Notes under the pieces: generated by a model
What the model was told of the DNA's origin: nothing
Seen by the model: the letters and a program-made list of their open reading frames with translations, nothing else
Database searches by the model: none
NCBI GenBank assembly: GCA_050084515.1
Contig: CM114272.1
Location: 24,986,001-25,050,000 of the forward strand
Source of the DNA: Blasia pusilla
Lineage: Eukaryota; Marchantiophyta; Marchantiopsida; Blasiales
Direction of reading: 5' to 3'
DNA length: 64,000 nt
Position numbers and translations under genes: made by a program
Shown here: positions 1 through 12,500 of the stretch, piece by piece
How positions within the stretch are numbered: position 1 is the first letter of the stretch
Layout: the number at the start of each line of letters is the position of its first letter

Positions 1-982
1 CTGCTGCCGAGGTCAAGGAGTTGAGGGCGCCCAAGTTCTACCCGGCCGATGACATCAAGAAGCCACTGCACAAGAACAAGGTCATCAACCCTCCCAAGCT
101 CAGGTAAGTGGTAACTTGGTCATCAGCCCTCGCAGTGTCTCGGACGAAGCGACATTAGGGAGATTGATTTTTGGATTTTTTCTAGAACCATCAATGCATT
201 CAAGTACCGGAATTCTGTACTGAGCGTTGGGGAGTGCTTTGTATGTGGACGTTGAATTCTTGTAGGGCAAGCATCACCCCCGGAACAGTGTTGATCCTAT
301 TGGCGGGACACTTCAAGGGCAAGAGAGTTGTGTTTTTGAAGCAGCTCGCATCCGGGCTTCTGTTGATCTCTGGTACGTCCGAGCCCAGTCTCTCACTTGC
401 CTCCTCACGGTGTATGATTTTTTGTGGAATGTATCCCTGTGCGCTCGACGATTGAATAGGAGGGTCAGTGTAGATTGTATGCACAATCTAAAATCATCTC
501 ATTGGAGAAATATCGGATGGTTCTGCACTTTACAGGTCCATTCAAAGTGAATGGTGTGCCTCTTAGACGCGTCAACCAGGCTTACGTCATTGCCACATCC
601 ACCAAGCTCGACATTGGTTCCGTCGATTTGTCGAAGTTCTCAGATGCCTACTTCAAGAGGGAAGTAGAGAAGAAGAAGAAGGGAGAGAGTGAGTTCTTCG
701 AGGCTGAGAAAGAGGTATGTGATTAGAGTGATACTTCTTCTAGCGTTGTATCGGCTTGTGTTAATGTTGAGTTTCTAAAGTTGAGGGTGTATACTGAAGT
801 CTTGGAAAAATTGATTTTATCAGACGGAGGCCAAGCAATTGCCCGAGGAGAAAAAGGAGGACCAAAAGGCTCTGGACGCCCAATTGATCCCCATCGTTGA
901 GAAGATCCCGGAGATGAAGTCGTACCTGAGCTCTAGATTTAGCCTGAAGTCCGGTGTGAAGCCACATGAGCTGGTTTTCTGA
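1..982 (+). CDS. RPL6: 60S ribosomal protein eL6 (RPL6), 3' four exons
   Basis: This is a large-subunit ribosomal protein of the cytosolic 60S particle. The model is my splice reading: exons 1-103, 266-372, 536-714 and 824-982, each with GT/AG borders and matching phases; the 5' end lies outside the window. The joined product runs through the eL6 hallmarks: KFYPADD, then [15 protein letters not shown] and [12 protein letters not shown] (KOW-like RNA-binding part), [27 protein letters not shown], a Lys-rich stretch, and a C-terminus ending in KPHELVF before TGA at 980-982. The reading frame is intact, with no internal stop, so the gene looks functional. It is convergent with CFAP61, whose stop codon is about 390 bp away on the other strand. 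The family call is firm; the exact intron borders are inferred by eye. Confidence 0.93.
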
Positions 983-1370
983 GGTGTGGGAAGATTTTCC
1001 CTTCTGTACGGACCGAATATTGGAAATTTTGCAATTGGAGCTTTAATTAAGCACGGACACGTGATAGAGATTCTTGTCGTGTAATTCGTCCCACTTAGAC
1101 GGAATTGCAGAGAATGAATGTATCGGTTCTGCCTTAGAGTTTCATCTCTACTCCTAAGTGCTCGCTATACGTATCATCAGTAATTGTACACTTCCGTCGG
1201 TCGTTAAGTATCCGAACCTACGCGCGGTGCTCCAACAGACCGACGGGGAATTTTGGGTAGAAATGCTAGGGCTGGCCTCCATGTAACCTCCCAAACCCGA
1301 AATGAATCTTAGTGGTTATTTCCGGTCTTTGATCGTCTTTGCCTGGTATATAAGGCCCTGTGGAGAGAAT
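983..1370. other. Convergent intergenic spacer
   Basis: This 388-bp spacer separates the stop codons of RPL6 (+) and CFAP61 (-), so it should contain both 3' UTRs and polyadenylation regions. I see no ORF, repeat or RNA gene in it. Confidence 0.6.
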
Positions 1371-3579
1371 CTACTGTGTGACGCCCATGGAATCCGTCAG
1401 CTTGGAGGAGGGTGTTTTGTAGTGTGGAAGGACTGAAGTGTGAGCTCTGATGAATGTTGAAACGTAGATACCTACAGTTTCTGTTACTTGTTCCATTAGT
1501 GGACGCTCAATCGACCTGATGGTACCTGACTTAAGCTCATCTTTCAAGATAGTTATTAAATTACTGCCTTTCGCCACAGGTGTGATGGCTTCTGTCGCAT
1601 CCTCAAAGAAAGGCAAGAATTTGTCATGGAGCACAGCTGAAGCCCATGGTTTTAGCAGGAACTCCAGCATGTCTGGAACATCTCCACGGTCGTACCTGTC
1701 ATCATGGAGTGTGAGGAGATCTTTAGACAGTTTCATAATTGTGAGATCGAGTTTTGTTTATTGGTCAGTCTTACAGCTACAGCTTTGGGTGCTGGCCTCC
1801 TGTTGGCATCCTGAGATGAGGGTGGCCTCTTATTGAAATGAAGAACTTGCTCTATTCCTGGTAAGAATTTACAGAAGCTCAAGTGCGGGTCAGCGTTATC
1901 AGCATGCGAGTTTGATTTCAGTAAGAAATGAGTTTGCTTTCAGCATCTCAGTTAGGGAATCACCGGGTGATCAGATTGTTGAGGACATTGACAGGAAGTC
2001 CCACAAAGCGAACCATTTTCCATTCCTGTACTTTCTCTGTTCCCAAGTATATGATTCTTCCAACTTCTCTGTTTTCCATAATGTCGATTCTGAAATACAC
2101 CTTGGGTTTCCTTGTTACAAGAACTCTAGCAGGGTCACCTGGTTTTGTTAGGGAATTGATTAATGGGATGCATTAAGCAGATAGTGGTGAATTAGTATAA
2201 TACGACTCTATCTTTTACCCTCTGACACAGTTTTCTCTTCTCACATTTTCTGAAATCCAGTACTCGTAGGCTAGGCATAGCTATATGCGATGGGTTTGGA
2301 AATCTACGGAGTTTCCTCCCACCTAGAAGAATTCTAGTAGCGGCTGGATTCCATTTCCTAATCGGGCCTCGACACATGCCCTTGTGGAATGGACTGGTAA
2401 CCATTGGGACCATCGCGAGGAGAGATTGATTTGTTTAAATTGTGGGAAAGGAGGTACGAAGACTCCATATGTATATAATTAAAGAGTTAATTAATCTACA
2501 TGGAGTTGGGAGAAAACTGGTGTAACACTGGATGTCCCTGGTGTCGACATGTCATTTTTAGAGAGGAAATTAAAAGGAGATAATGATCGGAAGAGGGGAA
2601 GAGTGTCAAAATTCTTTTCAAGACCACCCGTGCATTGTTTCCACGACTCAATCTTCGAGGCCTATCGCATTAATAGAATTGTCTGGTACTCTTTCGTGGA
2701 TTCGAGGACGGAAGCACAAGCGTCGTGGCAGCTTCGATTCCGTCTAGTCCAAGGATTTATTAGTAGAGAAACTGGAACGGCCGGCTTGTTTGCCGCATTC
2801 TAAGAGGAACCTTACGAAGTTAAAGAGCGGTCAATTCCAAAACTCACGGTGACTGAAGAAACATTTGGAATGTATGTTATGCGATCGATAATTAGCATGT
2901 AAAAAGCGTAATAATGGCAGGCGATTGCAAGCAATGTCCAGGGAGGACATGTGCGGAGACAAGAATGTGGCGCACCCGGTGGAAACCTACCCTCTCCCCA
3001 AATCTACGTGTCAAGCTTGAAAACGGAATTTGTCACGTAGATTGATGAACTCTCTTCGACCCAATTTACCTACTTGTAGGCACGACAGATACAAAGGGTC
3101 ATCCTCATCCTGATCAAACAAGGATCCCAACGTCGAAAGAAAGTAGTGTGAAGTACGGAGTCCTGAGTAGATGCATTGAGGGAAAGGTGACAGTTACACT
3201 GTGTATAGGTGCAGAACTTTGGAGCCGTGGCCGACAGGAACCATTTGTCTCCAGGAACGCTCCCTCCAATGCACCTGGCCTTATTGAGGGTCGGCAAAAT
3301 AGAGAGCGGCCACTTCTGCAATATGGTATTCAAGTCGTTCACCGTTCTTCGAGCAGCCTTATCAGGGGTGCTCGGTCGAGGCATCGCGCTGGTGACCACT
3401 GCAACGAAGGCAGGGGCGAGAGCTTCCCCCACTTCCCAAGGACAGAAGGTCTCAAGCTTCGGGAGATTCTTTCCGCAATAACGGCTGAACTTACACAAGC
3501 TTCCAGCCGCAAAGATCGATGGGTCGTTCGTCCGGAAGAACCCGTCCACCACAACTCTACAATCGAAAATGATTGACTC
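1371..3579 (-). CDS. CFAP61: CFAP61 exons 14-16 (C-terminus)
   Basis: Exon 14 (3579-3198) encodes ESIIFDCRVVVDGFFRTNDP and ARCIGGSVPGDKWFL. Exon 15 (2138-1964) encodes KVYFRIDIMENREVGRIIYL and VGLPVNVLNNLI. Exon 16 (1695-1371) completes the arginine at the junction and continues YDRGDVPDMLEFLLKPW, ending MGVTQ with TAG. The splice phase at both junctions is exact, and the joined order follows the family. Confidence 0.85.
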
Positions 3580-6500
3580 CTGGTCCAATTGAAGGAGAGG
3601 AGAGATTGTAAGGGAGAGATGGAAAGTCCATGGGAAAACTCATGAAAACAAAGGGGAGGTTTTTCAAAAGTAGGAGCGAAAATAAGTTAAATTCGAAAAT
3701 AAAATAAGAAAGAAATACTTGTACGTAGTATGACATCTATATTACTATTTGAGATAATATTTTACTTCTGAGTAGCTTTTAGTAAATAAGGTTTGAACTT
3801 GAACATTATTATCATTTTCTTTACTAAATCAATTACTAGTGAGGCCATTGAACAAACTTGCGATGAGAAAGAGGGACTTTGAATTTGAGGGAGTATGCTT
3901 CTTGACTCTCAACACTCATCGGGAACCATGAGGATTGTTGGAAGTGTCAACGTCGAGCTGGAGGGAAGAGAAAGCTATTCCGAGCACTCAAAGTTGTCCC
4001 TTTTGGGGTAGAGGGAATTCGAGTGGTAGAGCAAAATCTTTCATGAAGGTAAAGATATTCATTCTATTATAAAAACAAATCTCAAAAAGAGGATAAAGAA
4101 AGACAATAACATAAAAAAACAAGAAATATATAACGGAATGCTACTAGTCTAGATGCTAGTAGTCTACGTTTGAAATAAATTTGACAAGATCACTAATGGT
4201 AATTTCATTCATTTAGATAAAAAATATTTTGTTAGAAGATGTTTTTGGTACTTGTGTCAATGTAATCAACACGCAACAAAATTTCATGGGGGTGAAAGAA
4301 ATTGCGCAAGCATCCTAACTAGTGGCGTCTAGAAAGAGGACATCAAAATATGATTTGTGCATCCCGTCTCCATCCATAAGTGCATGAGTAAGACATTAAC
4401 AATGTTCACATTTCTCAAGAATTTCGTGGATAAATAAGACCTTAACCATGTTTATAATTCTCCATAACTTCATAAGAAAGCCCAACAAGGTTCACAATTC
4501 ATGATTGCAACTCGAATAAGTTGAGATAACGATTGATGCCAATGAAGAGATAGGGGCATGATGCTATGCGAAGGAAGAGAGAGAGAGAGAGAGAGAGGAC
4601 CAAACATAAATGTTTGTAGAATCTTATGGAGAGCTTGAAAGAGTGGGAGTTCAAACATGAATGAAAATGATTTTTGGATGATTTATCGATGGAGAATGAA
4701 TCAATAAATTTCTTGTCGAAGGCAATGGTGGTGTCTAAGCCATGGATGGCCCATGTCTCGAGAGAGGGAAAACTAGGCAGCATTTGGTTGAGGGCCTTGT
4801 GGAGAGCTTGAAAGAGTGGCAGAGAGAGAGAGAGGAGCAGAAATGGCTGGAGAACCTTATGGAGAGCTTGAAAGAGTGGCAGATCGACTTGTCTCCTGTC
4901 GCTCGTCACCAGCAAAGAGCAAGGTTGATGAAGCGGTCGCTTCGGTCTCTTGTCCTTGTTGACAACGTAAGCAGTTTTGGGCTCCGCAAGTTCTCCTCGC
5001 TGAGCTCTCGATCCCTGACTTCCGTGGATGGGGCACACATCGGCCATCTGGAGTACCTCTTCCGCGTCTGCTGCGACGGGATTTGATGCCATCGTGATGT
5101 TCATCTCCTCTAGGGTGACAGGCACGATGCTCATGCCGTCCAGATGGTCCTCTTTCACCTGTTCCTGGAACTTCAACGCCGCAATCCATTCGTCACTTGA
5201 GTTGGTTTGCACGCCCACGAGCTTCAAACCGGAGTGAATAGAAACTCCTGAACGAATTAGCGTATCCACGAGCGTCTTCGCGATCTCCGAGTCTCCCAGG
5301 TAATCGGTCACAGCAGTTTCTATGTTTACGGTCTCCGGATGTATCATAAGCAGATTAGGTCCCTGCAACCCTTCTCGGAGGAGCTTCTGCACGGAACAGA
5401 GGGCCTCCAAAGTTGCTCCGTACACAACTACTGGTGGCATGTTTTCTGTTTCCGCAGAAGCATGTGTAGCCATTCCTTGAGCAATTTCATGTGAGTTCAA
5501 GACGAGCTCGTCAGCTTTCACTACTCCTTTTCCACCCAGAGCGTTCAATCCCAGCCTGTTTTTAGTCTGATCCTGTAATCCAGAACTCAAAACAAGCCAG
5601 TCGTACGACAAATTATCTCCGTTTGAAAGCTGGAGACAGTGGCCTTTTCGATCAATCCCTGTGACCGAGGCAATGATTAAATTGATTTGACAGTCTAACC
5701 CTAGTTTTGGGAAAGAGTAAGCAGGGCCCAAGTCCATGACGAGAGAAGACAGAGCTGTTGACATGAGGCACTTGAAGCCAACGGAGGAAACCATGGTCAA
5801 GTTCGTGAACTGCAGCTCCCGTGATGCGAGGAGCGTGTGGAGGAAGGAGGCAGTGGTCAGCGAGGAACCTACCACCACAATCCGAGCATTAACAACTGTT
5901 CTATATCTGTACAAGTATTTGTGGCTCATGGCGTACAAGGCGCATTCGAATCCATGATAAATGCCCCGCATTGACTGTGTAGTCTCTCTCTTGGCAACAT
6001 TGGTGCCCTGCAGCAGAGAAGTCCTAGCTCCATCAGTGAAAATGCTCTTCTTCTTCACATCTGACGGATGGATTCTCTGCTGCTGTTTTGGGCCGCTTAG
6101 AGGATCGACCTTTCTGCGCTCGCCTTCGAAAGCGACATCTCTTCTCGCTCCACGCTTGTCTGTGGCATCGCTCTTTCTTCTCTCGCCTTCAGAATCTATA
6201 TCCCTTCTCGGCCGGCGTTTGCTTGTGGGATCGCTCATTCTTCGGTCTTCTTCAGAATGGAATTCCTCGGTCGGCTCAGGTTTGTTGTCATTAAGGTTTA
6301 TTGCCCTGGTGTTTGGGCCACCATTTTCGTCAGTAGCCTCTCCTTCTGTGATTTTCTGAACCACGTCGCTTGGCTTGGGGTCATCTTTCACAAAGACAAT
6401 CTCAGACTCATTGATAATGAGACTCTTTCGAATCGCGCCCTTCACTGGTAAATGCTTCTCTGGTGCACTGCTTTTCGAGTCGTCGTCATTGAAGGAAACC

Positions 6501-9500
6501 CTCTTTGTCGAAGCGATTGTGGATGACTTGCCCTGCTCTTGCTGTCCTGGATCATCCTTCCAACTCACTGTACGTTCCTTCGAGCCAGTAGATTTGCTGG
6601 TACTTGAAGGCGTGCCGCTGCTGGTTGCCGGAGTACTGACAGGAGAGAATTTGTCCCAGCTGCAGGGAGGTAGGAGATGGGCGTGTTGCCTCCCTGGTAT
6701 GAGAATCAAGTCATCCAAAATGTCTGGTACTTCCTGGTTAGGAAAGACAGGGCAGTAAACAATACTTCTGGCCATATGCCTCATGATGCCTTGCAAGAAG
6801 AGCCTACTGCGGAATCGGTATATGGGGTTGAGCACAAACAGTATCAACGAAACATGATTCTGGGTTGGATGATAGCGCATATCCAGAAGTGTCACGAGAT
6901 CGAAGTGACTTGCTATTGCTTCCACCGGAGGACTCTCTGCAAGCAGTGCGAATCCAACCACTTGATCTGTGACAGCAGCGACCATTGTCACACCTGCAAG
7001 CAGACAATGTTCCACCCATATTTGTGGGAAGTGAGAAAACAGAAGCTGATCTGCGTCCTCCTCTGCCTCTTCTTTTCTCCTCAAAAGCCCTTTCAAGGTC
7101 AGCGTACATCACCCATGTGAAAATGCATCGAGGGTTCAGGTTTTCTAGAAATATCTCGAGCTCTAGCCAAACAGGGCTGAGGATAAAAGAGGGAATGAAC
7201 AAAGCGATGTCCCATGGCGCTTGATATTGCAAGAGTTTTGCCCCAATGCATGCCGGAACAAGACAAGTAACAGCAAAAGGACACATCGCCGTGCTGGGAA
7301 TGAACTACTCTAGCTGTTCAATTGTAGCCTTCGTCACTAATGAAGGAATTTAATTATTTCAGCCTCGTTCCTCCAGGAGATAACATCGCTCAAACCCAAC
7401 CCACTGCCTTCGAAGAGTACCAAAGTCATATCATCATGTTCTTGGCAGGGAAGCTGAAATTGGAAATGCAGTGCTCTATTGTCGAGTTCCTCTCAACTGC
7501 AATCATTGTCAAAATTGCCTGTCGGCTCTAAATGTGAGTAAAAGCTTTGCCCTTTACCAACGAGTCAGCCGAAGACAGCCGTAATTGTAGTTCAGTATCT
7601 AGCAGAGCATGGGATAACAATGTATGAAGAAAGGAAGTAAGTGAGCAGAGGTAAAACACGGACTAAGCAGAGGTAATCCTCGGACTCAGCTACACCCGCT
7701 TTTGCGAGTAGTCTTCTCCAACTTTACTCACCTTCTCGAGGAACCTACACTCCCATTCATTTTGTTACCCAAATTCAACCCGAGTAGTTCGTTTGCGACT
7801 TCACAGCCCTTCTCTGAGCGCCACGACATTCCTCAAGGCATCTGTGTGCCCTCTAATGTAGATAGTAATCGTCTGACTCGAAGTGAAAGTGTCTGAAGTC
7901 CTCACGTCCTTTCATGGGTTGGATTACAGAGCTCAGAATGAACTCCTTGTCTGAGAAGTTGTCAAGTAGTTCTCCCAGTGATTCGATGTCCTCAGGCACG
8001 GCAGGCCTCACTGCAAAGTCCTGCCAGACGTAGCGATTTTAATGTCAGCCACTCGTAGGTTTTCATTGCCGAATTCCAGAGCTCTCAATTAAACAGGGAC
8101 CAGCAGATGGTGGCAAGAAATGAAGGGACGGGAATTACAGGTGACAGGGCGTCCGCGTGAAGAATATGCAGACAACGCTTGTCGCCTGAGAGCTCTGGAT
8201 CTTCATTCGAAGCATTGGGTCTGGCTGTGATCCGAGCGAAAAAATGCAGGAGAGGATGATAAGGCGATACGTATGGCAATGTCACCAGACAGTACTCCTT
8301 CTTCAGTTTCTGAACACACCATATTACACGGATGTTTCTATTTCAATTTCAAAAGACAATGTATATAAATTGTTCTATGTTTCCTAATATTTCGCCAAGC
8401 ATCGGTGGTCTAGGGGTAGAATAGTTCCTTGCCACGGAACAGACCCGGGTTCGATTCCCGGCCGATGCAGACCAACGAGGAAAGATTCAATTATTGTCTT
8501 CAAATAATATTTATTAATCCCAGAAATATAACATCCACTACTTAAATCATAAGCTGATTTTAATTAAAAAATTAAGAATATAAAAAATTTAATATGATTA
8601 TTTATGAAAATAATCATATTTTTCATTCAAAATTTTAAAATATTTCATAAAGTTAAATAGAATAATAATCTTCCACTTTTCTAAATAATTACACTCCTCA
8701 ATTAAAATTTAAATAATAACCCACTATCCTAAATGATTCCACCATTCCATAAAATTTAAAACAATATCTACTCCTTCTCCATCAAAATTCATTTCCCCTT
8801 CCCATTACATATGAATTAAGAGATTTTTTTTGCCCAATTATCACACTAGTTTTCTTATTGCACACCTAGTATCACCAACTATAATATAAATGATTAATTA
8901 ATATAATTTTTTTTATTCAAATTCATTTTCTCTTCCCATCTAAGGTGAATCAAGGGAAAAAATTCAAGCATGTTGTTATTTTGTCTTTTCATCCCACTAT
9001 TTTTTCCTATGGTATATATAGGATGGCTGATTGTAATATAAATTTAAATTAAAGGTCCTTTGTTCCGGATAAGTCTTATCCTAGGCTTCAAATAATTCAG
9101 AGCTAGCACCCCATCAACGCTTTAAATTGTAGTACCACTTCTTCTTATTTGTTAAATTCTCTTTTCAAGCCATGTGTCCAAAAGTCTCATAGAGAAGAGA
9201 GAACGTTAAATTTTCAATAGAGGGGAAAATAGAAAAGAGAGATATTCTCCACAAGGGATGCTTCATAAGAAATGTTTTTAAAAATATTTCATTTTCAATA
9301 GGAGAATCGAGGAGAGGCAAGGATAGTCAATGGGAGGAGGGATCAAGAATAAATTTTGAATAGGGAAGTCGAAGTAGACATGGAAGTAGGATACAATTGA
9401 GAGGAAGAATTGAATGACTTTTCTCCCACCTTCTTTGGAGAATTGTCTCCTATTCGTTTTCCGTGCCGGTGGTGGCCTCTATGTACTCGACTCTTTGAGT

Positions 9501-12500
9501 CCCCCCTTTTTATTGAGGCCTCTTTCTCTTTCTCCATAAAGACAAGAGATAGACCTACGTCCCTCCTTAGAATGAAGTGAAATTACTTTTGAGTTGCTCT
9601 ATTCTTCAACTAGGAAAGCACTCAAATCCCCTCTTGGAAAAAATCTCCTTTTATCAGAAACATATTTTTAGATATGACAAGAATTTAACTTGATGTCATG
9701 TACTTCCATAACTACTATCATAAAATTAAGTGTAAGACTCTTGAATCTTGATTTACAAGAGTGTCATATCCTTTAGATTGAAGTAGAGAGTATTTGTGTA
9801 GCGTGTCCAAGGAGGACAAACATCAATCTTGATAAGTCAAGGATGACATGTTGAGGAGAAGGATAACCTAAGTAAGGACGTTACCTCTTGGTTTGGGCTC
9901 ATTTGAAGTTATTTTGATGAACTTAACATTTAAGGTAACTAGTAAGTGCCCAAGCAATGCATGGCTTTATATTTCCTCCCATGATATCGCCCATACCTCT
10001 CATAATATTCAAATGTCATTTAAAATCAATTTTGGTTTGGTTTGGTTTGCTGATTTTTTGTACGAGAGAGTGACACGCGGAAGTGCTCTCCAATTTTCGA
10101 TAGGAATTGAGTATGGGGGCGGATTGCTCCATGCCGGTGCTCTCGGGAGCACCATGAAGCTTGCTGATTTGTGTTCTCACAGGTTTTACATTTTCGTCGG
10201 GAGAAATCAGCGCGGAAGTGCTGCTGAATTCTGTGTAGGAGAAAGAGACATTGGGTTTTACAACAGTCCCCTTCAATTTTTACTGGAATTTTTGATTCCA
10301 AATATTTTTTGAGGCGGTCGTAGATCGTGAAGTTGTGCAACAAACGGTGCGCAATTTGGAGTTACGAGCAAAAAGTTATGGTCAATCTTGCAAAACTTCC
10401 ACTACTAGGCGATTTTTAGGGTTAAATTGTTCAAATCCTAAACCAGCCGCCGCGCCGGTGGCGGCCGTCGCCGTCATAGTCACCATCAACAGTAAATTAT
10501 CACCATCAATGGTCAACCGTCATCGTCAACGGTCCATCGTTGATTCTCCATCGTCGGCCGCTGCTTAGAGCCGCGTTTGGTCGTTGTCCATCCTTTGGTT
10601 GCCATTGCTGCCATTACAAAATGGAGGGCCTTCCATGACCACCTTTGATTCTCTGACTTGGGCCGCCATCACGTACTTTGGTTTGGCTACCACCGTCATC
10701 GCAATTTCATTATCAACCAGTGATGGCAGGTGACCTCGGGTTTTGATGTTTGAGTTTTCATTTCATGTTTCTATGTTGTGATTGGTAGCCGCTTGACGAC
10801 GATCGAGTATCGTACTGTGACGCCCGTAGTCGCAACGCGCCGGCGATTTCCGAGCCGTGCTGTTTGTGGCCGCATCGCAGTGTCTCCATCGCAGAGCCGC
10901 TCCTTCACTAAGGTGTAGAGCATGTGAATTGCTGATTGAGGAGGGTATGCCGCCAAGTGCCGCACCCCATTCTCGAGTGTCGCGTTGTTTGTAGTTGTTC
11001 CGTGGTGCTAGTGCTGCACCAGACCGCTAAAACCTGCACCGCACATAGAGGAGGTTTGAGCAACGTCAGTACGAGAGGAGTACGACTTGCTGATTGGAGG
11101 AGTTATCTTCACGACCGAGTTGGGGTCGAGATTGGCCGTTGCCGAGGAGCGACATCGACATTATTGTCAGGTTACCCATTCTGGTCTCTTACCCTGCACG
11201 TGTGAGGGATTTCCGGGTATTGGGAAGTTATTTGGGATATTGAGTTTCGTGCTGATGCTAGGAGCATCGATGATGTATGGGTTTAGGGGACATAGACCTA
11301 TGTGGGATGTCGAGAGTTGAGGATGGTTTGTCGATGAGACAATAGATCAGTTGTTTTGCCGCACTATGCTGCTTGTTGCCGCACAACACAATTCTCACTG
11401 AGAGAGTGTAGATTGAGTGCCGCATGTTTAGTTTTAGTGATTGAGGGATTACTTGCGAGATTGAGAGTGATCGTGTGAGAGGGGCACGAGGGCCATCACG
11501 GCGTCCTTTCGGGATTTTGAGAGACGAGGTAGTGGACCTAAGAGTAGCTCTGGAGGGTTTACCCGAAGTGGTGCGAGGTTTCGAGGGTCACCATGTGAGA
11601 GATCACCCCAATCTCCTTATGTGTCATCTTCAGACGAGGGGGAGCTAGTAGAGGAAAGTGTTAGTGATCCACCGTACACATTGAGTGGTTCTACCAGTTG
11701 GGCGTACGAGATGGACGACCGGAGTAGAGGACCGCGTAGGTTTTTGCGTGTTGTAGGCACTATAGAGCTACACGACTTCATTGCGGAGTTTAGGAGTTGG
11801 TGTGACTCACAGCGGGCTAGGAACTCTAGAGAGTTCAACCCGTTTACAGCATGGAATGGTATATTCCAGCATTTAGAGGGGGCGCCCGTGGACGATTACC
11901 ATGAGTTCTCCCACAGATATGCCCAGGAGATTGAGGCATGACGACTCTACTATGACCCACACTATGTGTCATGGACGGAGCCATTCCCAAATGAGGAGGA
12001 GGAGTCAAGAGAGGCTACTTCCTCTTCCACTAGTGGTGTTTTAGGAGGGGTCACTCGCATTGAAGCAGTTGCACCATCTAGTCGGGTTTGTCCTAGGTTC
12101 AACCCCGTGGTTGAGTTCTTCGCTGAGTTGAGGTCGAGCTACCATGGGGTACAGACGGAGAAGTTGCGGAGCATCCATGACTTCTAGAGGCGCCCGGGTG
12201 AGAGTTTGCGTAAGGCTTACACTTGCTTGCGACGGTTGATCAACGTCACTCAGGGGGTGACAGAGGCTCAAGCTATCCAGTCATGGTACGCGATGCTGGA
12301 TCAGACCTTGCGGACATGGGTGCGGGAGAGGGTGCTTCTTATGAACACCTCCCCTACCTTGAGAGATTTTTTTAGGACCATTGAGAACATTGAGTGTAAC
12401 ATGGCGGAGGAGAGCGTAGCCACCATGGAATCTGGGCGAGAGCAGTCACGATTGTCTGCACCACTAGTGCAACAACGTGGACTCTGAGATGGTCGACTAT

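Noticed and set aside
1519-1836. Plus-strand ORFs opposite CFAP61 exon 16
   Set aside because: They are antisense shadows of a conserved exon.
2192-2413. Minus-strand 73-codon ORF as an extra CFAP61 exon
   Set aside because: Exons 14 and 15 join in phase without it and the family has no matching segment.
4499-4855. Open frame continuing from CFAP61 exon 13 to 4499
   Set aside because: The extra codons are repeats of the exon end and Ser/Leu runs from GA tracts. A good donor at 4855-4854 joins in phase to exon 14, which continues the conserved protein.
4856-7286. Separate NAD(P)/FAD oxidoreductase gene
   Set aside because: The dinucleotide-binding stretch is part of CFAP61; upstream and downstream exons match that family in order.
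7099-7286. Start of CFAP61 at 7286 or 7096
   Set aside because: Conserved exons lie upstream as far as 30948; the ATG/TTG starts here are internal or intronic.
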